Positions 58,098 to 64,000 of a stretch of DNA of 64,000 nt are shown piece by piece. How positions within the stretch are numbered: the first letter of the stretch is position 1; each line of letters opens with the position of its first letter. Under the pieces are notes generated by a model. That model made no database searches. It saw nothing but the letters and a program-made list of their open reading frames with translations, and was not told where the DNA came from. The DNA comes from GCA-002050365 sp038235165 (GTDB lineage Bacteria; Acidobacteriota; Blastocatellia; Pyrinomonadales; Pyrinomonadaceae): contig JBBSUG010000023.1 of NCBI GenBank assembly GCA_038235165.1, forward strand, positions 4,538-68,537. Direction: 5' to 3'. A program made the position numbers and the translations under genes.

Positions 58098-59726
58098 ATG
58101 GAAGAAGTAAGCAGAATCCAAAGCGAAGTGTTTTCATCCAACAGGAAAGCAGAGATCGTTCAGGCAGCGACTTGGAAATCATATCTGCCCGCGATTTTAG
58201 CAATCGTCGGTGCATTTCTGGTGCTGTTTGCCCGGATCGAGATCGGCGCGAATTTTGTATCCGACGGCGCACTAATGATGATTGCGCTGGCGTGTTATAT
58301 TTTCGCGGCACTTTTCCAACTGACCAACCTTTACGCCCCGTCGGAGATGGCGCAGAAACTCGGTTTGTGGAGCGGGACAATCGGCGTTTTCTTCAATTTA
58401 GCGAGTTGGCTGGTGCGCTGGGTCGGAGCATTCGACCGCGAAATTGCGATGATGCGCGAAAGCGGAAATATGGCGACACCGTGGTTTTTCCGATACATTC
58501 CGTTCGCCAATTTATACGATTTGAGTTTGGCGTTTGCGTTCGGCGCGGGCATCACGACGCTGCTCGTCGCGCACCGCAAAAATTTTCAGTTTTTGAGCGC
58601 GTTCACACTGCCGCTCGCCGCGTTGATTTTAACTCTGGCGCGTTTCATCGGACCGGAATTTATTGATCTGCCGCCGGTTTTAGATTCATACTGGCGACCG
58701 ATTCACGTCGGCGTGGCTTCGCTCAGTTACGGCGTGGCGTTGGTGTGCTTCGCGGTAGCGGTCATTTATCTACTCAAAGACAAAGTAAAAGTTGAAGCGA
58801 TGGCGATTTGGTCAAGCATTTTTACGCTCGCGGTCATCGGAACGGTCAGTAAATTTTCGGTATTCACGGCGTTTGTCTATCGCGCCGGACTGTTTTTGCC
58901 GGGAAATCCGAAACCTTTTTCGTCACCCTTTAGACTCGAAATCCCTTATGTCGGCGCGTCTTTGTTGGTGTCGGGCGTGCTGCTTTTAGGCGTGATCGTT
59001 TCGTTTCTGCTGTATCTTTATCAAAATAACGAAGCGGCGAAAAAAGCGGGACACTTGCTTTTGAAAATTTCATTAGTTACGCAGGTTCTGGCGATTGCTT
59101 TTTTAGTTTCCGGCATCAAATCAACTACCGATGTTGCGACCAAATTGCAGGCGCAGCTTGCCGCTAATCCGACCCAATATGTCACGGCGGGCAAAGAACT
59201 CGCCTCTAAACAAGGACTTTCCGCCCAAGAATTTGCCGCTTTGACACCGACGCAGCTTGAACAGGGCGCAAAACAGTTCGCAAAGAACAACGGCGATAAA
59301 TTATTTTTGAGTTTGAACACCAATCCGGTCGAACTCGCCGGACTGATTACGGCACTGGCGGGAACATTTTTCGTCATTTTATTCGGTTTTAGAACGGAAA
59401 CACTGCGCGAACGTCTCCCGTCGCTCGAATCGCTCGACGGTTTGATGTATAAAACGGCGAGTTTGGCATTTGCGGGTTTGGCGATGCTTCTGATCACCGG
59501 CGCAATCTGGGCGAACGAATCGTGGGGCAGACCGTGGGGTTTCGATTCCAAAGAAACCGGTGCGTTGATCGCGTGGCTGACCTACGCCGCCTTTCTGCAC
59601 ACCCGAATCTCGCGCGGCTGGTCGGGCAGAAGTTCCGCCTATTTCGCAATTATCGGATTTTTACTGGTTATTTTCACATATCTGGGCGTAAGTTATTTAC
59701 TGCCGGGTCTGCATAGTTACGCGTAA
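58098..59726 (+). CDS. ccsA: Cytochrome c biogenesis protein CcsA (ResC-like)
   Basis: About 542 residues with ten or more membrane segments. With ResB it exports haem and ligates it to apocytochrome c. The ATG at 58098 has AAGGT eight bases upstream; a TTG six codons earlier is less likely. The tryptophan-rich haem-binding stretch reads N-E-S-W-G-R-P-W-G-F-D-S-K-E-T-G-A-L-I-A-W, whereas most members have W-x-W-D; here the last Trp is Phe. An extra soluble part at about 345-420 (T-Q-Y-V-T-A-G-K-E-L) separates two membrane blocks, which is longer than usual. Confidence 0.9.
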   Translation: MEEVSRIQSEVFSSNRKAEIVQAATWKSYLPAILAIVGAFLVLFARIEIGANFVSDGALMMIALACYIFAALFQLTNLYAPSEMAQKLGLWSGTIGVFFNLASWLVRWVGAFDREIAMMRESGNMATPWFFRYIPFANLYDLSLAFAFGAGITTLLVAHRKNFQFLSAFTLPLAALILTLARFIGPEFIDLPPVLDSYWRPIHVGVASLSYGVALVCFAVAVIYLLKDKVKVEAMAIWSSIFTLAVIGTVSKFSVFTAFVYRAGLFLPGNPKPFSSPFRLEIPYVGASLLVSGVLLLGVIVSFLLYLYQNNEAAKKAGHLLLKISLVTQVLAIAFLVSGIKSTTDVATKLQAQLAANPTQYVTAGKELASKQGLSAQEFAALTPTQLEQGAKQFAKNNGDKLFLSLNTNPVELAGLITALAGTFFVILFGFRTETLRERLPSLESLDGLMYKTASLAFAGLAMLLITGAIWANESWGRPWGFDSKETGALIAWLTYAAFLHTRISRGWSGRSSAYFAIIGFLLVIFTYLGVSYLLPGLHSYA

Positions 59727-59773
59727 AGCAAAGTACCGCGGTCGGGACGACTGCGGTACGCGAATTAATACAA

Positions 59774-60496
59774 ATGCAAAAGAATATTTCATTCGGCATT
59801 ATCGGCTTAATTATCGGTTTGGTGATCGGCTTTTTTGTCGCCAACGGCATCAACCGCCGGGAAATAGCGCAGCAAACTGCCATTCCGACTGATTCGGTCA
59901 ACGCGCCGTTTGCTCATCCGCAAAACCAACAAACGGTCAGTGTTAAACCAAATGAAGCAGGCGGCGGCGGCAAAGCAACCGGTGCAAGGCTCCCCGAAGT
60001 GACCGAAACGCTCGATGCCGCCAAGAATGAACCAAACAACTTTGACGTGCAGATGAAGGCGGGCGATATGTATGCGAAAATTCAAAATTTTAACACGGCA
60101 GTTGAATACTATGAAAAAGCGAACGCGATCAAGCCCGACGATTACGCAACCGTCGTTAAGGTCGGCAACACCTATTTCGACGGGCAGCAGTTTGAAAAAG
60201 CGGAAAAATGGTACGCACAGGCACTGGCGAAAAAGCCGGAAGACGTAAATGTCCGCACCGATCTGGGCATTACCTTCGTCGAACGCGAAAAACCCGACCT
60301 CGACCGCGCCGTCAAGGAATTTCAAACTTCCCTGCAAACTGATCCAAAACACGAGCCGTCGCTGTACAATCTCGGCATCGCTTATTACAAAAAAGGCAAT
60401 TTGGATGAAGCGAAAAAGGTTCTGACGCAGCTTCAAACAGTTAATTCGGGCGGACAATTGGCGGGAAAACTGGATAAAATTCTTTCCGCGCAGTGA
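59774..60496 (+). CDS. Membrane-anchored TPR protein downstream of ccsA
   Basis: 240 residues. One N-terminal membrane segment at about 7-24 (F-G-I-I-G-L-I-I-G-L-V-I-G-F-F-V) acts as anchor or uncleaved signal. A Gly/Pro-rich linker follows, then four TPR units from about residue 80 (A-V-E-Y-Y-E-K-A-N-A-I-K-P-D-D, A-E-K-W-Y-A-Q-A-L-A-K-K-P-E-D, A-V-K-E-F-Q-T-S-L-Q-T-D-P-K-H). It lies 47 bp after ccsA. CcmH/NrfG-like TPR proteins present apocytochrome c in assembly systems, so a chaperone role is plausible here; this is an inference from position. Confidence 0.8.
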   Translation: MQKNISFGIIGLIIGLVIGFFVANGINRREIAQQTAIPTDSVNAPFAHPQNQQTVSVKPNEAGGGGKATGARLPEVTETLDAAKNEPNNFDVQMKAGDMYAKIQNFNTAVEYYEKANAIKPDDYATVVKVGNTYFDGQQFEKAEKWYAQALAKKPEDVNVRTDLGITFVEREKPDLDRAVKEFQTSLQTDPKHEPSLYNLGIAYYKKGNLDEAKKVLTQLQTVNSGGQLAGKLDKILSAQ

Positions 60497-60504
60497 AGGA
60501 AGAA

Positions 60505-60536
60505 AAAGAGCGGCACAAATTTTTGTGTCGCTCTTT
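60505..60536 (+). terminator. Terminator after the resB-ccsA-TPR unit
   Basis: AAAGAGCGGCACAAA pairs with TTTGTGTCGCTCTTT (one G-U) around a 2-4-nt loop and is followed by a T-run, 8 bp past the TPR stop codon. Confidence 0.88.
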
Positions 60537-60570
60537 TTGTTGCTTTTGACTCAAACAAATCCGAATTTGA

Positions 60571-61387
60571 CTAATAGATTCGGGCGTTTGTAATTGCCCC
60601 TACAATTGGACTCGAACGATTTCCGAGGTTATCATCGGCGAAGGCTTCGATTGTTAAGTTGCTGTTTCGCGGAAGACTATGGGGAGCAAACGGTTCAGTG
60701 TAGATTTGGAAAGTCGCCTCTTTGTCATACCGGTAATAAGTGGTTTTGACACCCGATTCCGTGTCGGCGGCATTAATCGGCACCAGCTGGTGCCGAATCT
60801 TCCCGTATCCTGCGTAATTCATATATTTGGCGCGGTGACATCCTGCGCGACAGTTCCCGTTACGCGAACGTGTGCCGGAACAACCGTATCGTAAATTCCG
60901 TCCCCGTTCGAGTCGTAGCGTAAATCTCCCACTCCCTGCGGATTTATTGTCAAAAGACGCTCGGCATTGGCAGATAATTTTAAATCAATATACGGAGTTG
61001 CCAAATTTAGCGTATCATCACGTTCACCTTTCAGTATTTTAATGTCAATTGAATCTGACCCGGTGCGGAACTTTATTGTGTATTCCCTTCTTCCGCCGGC
61101 ATATCCAAGCCGTGATAACCCACCGTATTTCGGTCATTATAAAAACCACCTGAATAACTAACTTCAAGAACTGCAATTTAAAAACCGTCATCACTGATTG
61201 AAGTATTTGTATTACCTAAATCATCGGATATATCAAGTAGGTCAACTCCCACTACTGTTGCATAGTAGCTTTCTACCATTGCTGGCTCCGGTATATTTGT
61301 TTCACCACTAAAATTCCGCGTTACTACTCGCATAAATTCCTCCTTATTTTGTTGTCTAAAACTTGCTGTTATTGTTTGACTTAGCAA
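60571..61387 (-). pseudogene. Broken gene for a secreted beta-rich protein
   Basis: Minus-strand pieces join into one reading: M-R-V-V-T-R-N-F-S-G-E-T-N-I to S-D-D-G-F, a stop at about 61178, then V-L-E-V-S-Y-S-G-G-F-Y-N-D-R-N-T-V-G-Y. A frameshift near 61090 leads to E-Y-T-I-K-F-R-T-G-S-D-S-I-D-I-K-I and D-L-R-Y-D-S-N-G-D-G-I-Y-D-T. A stop/frameshift at 60819-60822 leads to A-D-T-E-S-G-V-K-T-T-Y-Y-R-Y-D and the true stop at 60571. At least three disruptions are present. The end resembles Ig-like domains of secreted proteins. Nothing similar is intact in the window. Confidence 0.7.
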
Positions 61388-61466
61388 TTCAAAAATATTT
61401 CGGATCTCCGAAAAGGGATATTGGATTTATGGTTTTTCGAGATTTGTGCAAACGAATCGAAAGATT

Positions 61467-62639
61467 TTATTCAATAATAGTTTTCTCGACATCGAGAATT
61501 GAATAGCGTTCTATTTTTCCGTCTTTGGTAATTACGGTTAGTATTCCTTTGGTCACGTCGAAGCGAAAAACATCGCTCATCGGGTGTTCGATTTTCGTGC
61601 CGTTTTTGAGCAATACGATCAAACGGATGTTTTCTAACGCATTCGGCGCGGGCGGGGCAGGGACGGTTTTCTTCGGCTTTGTTTTAACTTTTTGGGGCGG
61701 TTCTTTTTTTGGTTCCTTTGATGTGATCGTCTCGTCCGGGTTGTTTTCCGTGTTTTCGAGCGTTTCTTTGCCTCTCGGTTCGCTAGTGATGGTGATTTTG
61801 GTGCTGTTCGGTTTGGTTTCCGCCGTCACTTCTGTCGGCACTTCGGTTTCCGATTTCGCTTCGATGATGTCGTTTTTATTTTCGGGCGGGGTGACTGTTT
61901 CCGCTTCATTATTTTCGGGTTTTTCAGCGTTGGTATTTTTCAATTCTTCACTCACGACGGCGTTGTCAGGCTCATCGCTTTTTGCTTCTTTGGCGATAAC
62001 GAGAGCGACGGATTTTTTCGGCTTTTTGGTTTTAGGAAGCGGTTCGATTTTTGCGACTGTTTCTTTTGGCGCGGGGGTCGGTTTCGGTTTTACCTCGATA
62101 ATTGTTCCGACCGAATTGACACGCACGCCGCTTGGATTTTCGGTTTTGACTTCAGGCAGTTCAGGCGCAGTTGTTTGTGCATCAGCCGCTAATGTCTCAA
62201 AACTTCCGGCAAACTTGATTTGAAAAGTCGCCGGGTCGTCATTCGGTGTGCGTCCCTGTATTCGCATCAGTAGTTTTTCCGGCTTTCTCAAATAAATCAC
62301 CCGCCCGGTTTCGTTTTGAGAAATATCCGCGTAAACGGTTATTTTGGTGAATGATTTTATGCTGTCGGCGGTCGAAATATCAATGTCCCCGTTAAAATTC
62401 GACGTTTGCAAGTTGATAAAAATATCGCCCTGACTGCCGTTGAAAATGTAGAAGTAACTGGTCAAACGCGCATCGCCGATGTCGCGGGCAACGATTTTTC
62501 CGCTGATTTCATTGGTCGTCACCGCCGTTGGGTAGGTTTGATTGGTTGATTGTGCGTTGATGTCGATCACATTTAAGGCAAAATACAAAACGCTGAAAAG
62601 CGCGAGTGAATGTCCAAATTTCAACTTTAAATTATTCAT
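61467..62639 (-). CDS. Secreted protein of unknown function with low-complexity middle
   Basis: 390 residues. The signal peptide ends near N-A-Q (residue 30). An N-terminal domain to about 150 contains G-R-V-I-Y-L-R-K-P-E-K-L-L-M-R-I-Q-G, a beta-rich fold. A long region rich in Pro, Glu, Lys and Thr (about 185-335) follows. A short C-terminal domain I-R-L-I-V-L-L-K-N-G-T-K-I-E-H-P-M-S-D-V-F-R-F-D resembles small SH3-like or LysM-size units. I recognise no family. Its ATG directly abuts the stop codon of the GNAT gene, so it is translated from the same mRNA. Confidence 0.7.
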   Translation of the reverse strand: MNNLKLKFGHSLALFSVLYFALNVIDINAQSTNQTYPTAVTTNEISGKIVARDIGDARLTSYFYIFNGSQGDIFINLQTSNFNGDIDISTADSIKSFTKITVYADISQNETGRVIYLRKPEKLLMRIQGRTPNDDPATFQIKFAGSFETLAADAQTTAPELPEVKTENPSGVRVNSVGTIIEVKPKPTPAPKETVAKIEPLPKTKKPKKSVALVIAKEAKSDEPDNAVVSEELKNTNAEKPENNEAETVTPPENKNDIIEAKSETEVPTEVTAETKPNSTKITITSEPRGKETLENTENNPDETITSKEPKKEPPQKVKTKPKKTVPAPPAPNALENIRLIVLLKNGTKIEHPMSDVFRFDVTKGILTVITKDGKIERYSILDVEKTIIE

Positions 62640-63098
62640 TTAGATTAGTTCTTTTCGCAAATGAACAAGCTGCGAGGTTTCTTCATAGCCGAGTTTTAGA
62701 TGAGCCGTCAAACTCAAATCATTGCCGATTTCCGCGTCGGAAGCCATCTCTTCGCAGCCTTTACCACGAGCCCATTTTTCAGCTTCGCGCACTAATTTTT
62801 TGCCGATGCCGTATCGCCGAAAAGCGGATTCGACAAACCAGCCTTCCAAATATCCGACGTGATCGGTGTGGCAGTCTTCGACAAACGGACGAATGCTGGC
62901 TTCCAGAAATCCGACGAGTTTACCGTCCTCAGTTTCGGCGACAATGATTAGTTGGGAATCGGTATGTTCATAAATATCGCGCATCTCGGTTTTGTGTTCG
63001 TCATCGCTTGAACCTTCCCACAACATTTTACGCAGCCGAAACCATTCACCAATGTCTTTTTCTATGAGCGGTCGCACTCTGAAATTTTGCTGTGTCAT
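62640..63098 (-). CDS. GNAT acetyltransferase resembling aminoglycoside 6'-N-acetyltransferases
   Basis: 152 residues. The pattern V-R-P-L-I-E-K-D-I-G-E-W-F-R-L-R-K-M-L-W, F-L-E-A-S-I-R-P-F-V-E, V-G-Y-L-E-G-W-F-V-E, R-R-Y-G-I-G-K-K-L-V and E-M-A-S-D-A-E-I-G-N-D is that of the AAC(6')-I-like subgroup. Environmental relatives often act on unrelated amines, so a resistance role cannot be claimed. It is the first gene of a pair with the secreted protein gene, zero bases apart. Confidence 0.82.
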   Translation of the reverse strand: MTQQNFRVRPLIEKDIGEWFRLRKMLWEGSSDDEHKTEMRDIYEHTDSQLIIVAETEDGKLVGFLEASIRPFVEDCHTDHVGYLEGWFVESAFRRYGIGKKLVREAEKWARGKGCEEMASDAEIGNDLSLTAHLKLGYEETSQLVHLRKELI

Positions 63099-63322
63099 TG
63101 AAAAGTGATTTTAGCAGTATTGTTCAATTACTAAAAGGTTAAAAATATAAAAATGAAAATGTGGAAAAGTTTAATGAGTAGAGTATATGTGTATTTTTGT
63201 TGTCAACGAATATCACATAAGAGTATTGTCCTGAACTTGTGGTGCCGGAAAACGAACTCACTTCAACTGAAAGATACAAAGGTGAAGTATAAATTTCCGC
63301 TGCAAAGACAGCATTGTTGAGA

Positions 63323-63757
63323 CTAATAAAAGTTATAAATTATTGTTCCCCTAAATTTGATTGGTTTATTATCACAGTCTCTTTTCGGATAAAACGTAGA
63401 ACGAAGTGCGGCTCTCCGTGCTGATTGACTTAAATATGGCTTGTTGTCCAGGCTTCGTGCATAAATAATATTGCCAATTTCATTCACAATAATTTCCATC
63501 TTGACCTGCCCTAAAATTCCCAATCTCGCTGCTTCTTTAGAGTAATAAGGTTTAACCAAATTTGTTGGACAAGATTCATAACAAAAATGAGAAATTTTAG
63601 GCTTGTTTTGTTGGCATTCAACTGCTTTCTTCTCTTGCTCTTGCAGTTCAATAATTATCTGATTCAATACAGTCTCTTTTATTTGTGCCTTGAGTGAATG
63701 GCTTGCAAGAAAAGTAATCAAGAGGATGAGAGTAAAATTTAGTAACGAATATTTCAT
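63323..63757 (-). CDS. Secreted TonB C-terminal-domain protein
   Basis: About 144 residues from the ATG giving M-K-Y-S-L-L-N-F; a TTG five codons upstream is also open. The signal peptide is L-L-N-F-T-L-I-L-L-I-T-F-L-A-S-H-S-L-K-A. The second half matches the TonB C-terminal domain (Y-Y-S-K-E-A-A-R-L-G-I-L-G-Q-V-K-M-E-I-I-V-N-E-I-G-N-I, S-A-R-R-A-A-L-R-S-T-F-Y-P). It lacks the long Pro-rich spacer and membrane anchor of true TonB, so it is a stand-alone domain. Four cysteines (two in C-Y-E-S-C) may form disulfides. Confidence 0.75.
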   Translation of the reverse strand: MKYSLLNFTLILLITFLASHSLKAQIKETVLNQIIIELQEQEKKAVECQQNKPKISHFCYESCPTNLVKPYYSKEAARLGILGQVKMEIIVNEIGNIIYARSLDNKPYLSQSARRAALRSTFYPKRDCDNKPIKFRGTIIYNFY

Positions 63758-64000
63758 TAAGGGATTAGACAATCATTTATTGAAAATGTTCCATCCGCCT
63801 CAAAAAGGGGCTTTATGGCATAGATTGCTATTAACCTTTTAATCTATTTTTGATACCGCTAATGCCAATCAAGAGTAGAAACAGAGAAGCAGACAAGCAA
63901 ATGCGAGTTTGCCGTAGCAATGCACTAACAAGCCTTTCTCTGATCTGACTTTTGAGGCGTTTTGATATTCGGTCTTTTCGTTGAGCCAGTTGAAAAAACT

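Noticed and set aside
59807..60457. Minus-strand open frame of 216 codons
   Set aside because: Exact antisense of the TPR protein gene, which has a signal anchor and clear repeats; the antisense peptide has no domain features.
61525..62223. Plus-strand open frame of 232 codons
   Set aside because: Antisense of the Pro/Glu/Lys-rich region of the secreted protein; its Ser/Phe/Val-rich composition is the reverse-complement image.
63773..64000. Open minus-strand frame of about 40 codons running off the window end
   Set aside because: No recognisable domain or composition bias; too short to support as a partial gene.
1..64000. CRISPR arrays, tRNA or rRNA genes, integrases
   Set aside because: Read for regularly spaced repeats, tRNA T-loops and conserved rRNA segments on both strands; none was seen.

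Overview
The window looks like a piece of an Acidobacteriota chromosome, most likely class Blastocatellia (Pyrinomonadales-like). This is inferred from the protein repertoire: an Oar-type TonB receptor with an N-terminal carboxypeptidase-regulatory domain, very large secreted delta-60/FG-GAP proteins, a DUF1385 protein, many duplicated GNAT and TPR proteins, and moderate GC content. No rRNA, tRNA, integrase, complete insertion sequence or CRISPR array was seen.

Layout. 1-13.1 kb: the end of a TonB receptor, then a mostly minus-strand housekeeping block (histidine phosphatase, prfA, DUF1385 protein, rpmE, methyltransferase, Sua5/TsaC, S41 protease). Within it, 7.5-8.4 kb holds a small accessory patch of an Imm35-like protein and a PIN-domain toxin with a small partner. 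13.2-17.8 kb: a two-component system and uvrC. 17.9-20.5 kb: an AT-rich defence patch with a Septu-like PtuA/PtuB pair followed by a BrnT-type toxin-antitoxin pair. 20.7-33.2 kb: GNAT proteins, a DUF3108 protein, pyrF, a TPR protein, a lipoprotein, glnA, a secreted M4 metalloprotease, a DUF1622 membrane protein and a cysteine dioxygenase-like protein. 33.3-42.3 kb: two tandem paralogous giant secreted beta-propeller proteins with matching promoters, a small secreted protein and an M15-like peptidase. 42.6-52.8 kb: a DsbD-type reductase, the pyruvate dehydrogenase genes (E1 alpha, E1 beta, E2) with two extra genes and one decayed toxin-antitoxin module between them, trpS, an M50 protease and an ATP-grasp enzyme. 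53.2-60.5 kb: oxidase maturation genes (cyoE, cytochrome oxidase subunit III, DUF420) divergent from the cytochrome c assembly pair resB-ccsA. 60.5-64 kb: a broken secreted-protein gene, an unknown secreted protein, an AAC(6')-like GNAT and a TonB C-terminal-domain protein.

Most noteworthy: (i) a well-conserved c-di-AMP (ydaO/yuaA) riboswitch on the minus strand at about 53018-53170, followed by a strong UUCG-loop terminator but no gene; (ii) a Septu-like two-gene defence system; (iii) a fossil RelE/Phd toxin-antitoxin pair inside the pyruvate dehydrogenase operon; (iv) short tandem repeats with periods of 7, 8 and 9 bp. The 7-bp type has entered coding regions, including the phosphate-binding loop of PyrF and the C-terminal domain of the Sua5 protein; (v) a MITE-like element with 24-bp terminal inverted repeats in two places, one copy carrying an internal duplication; (vi) three direct repeats in 11-bp phase upstream of the two-component system, which look like an OmpR-family operator.
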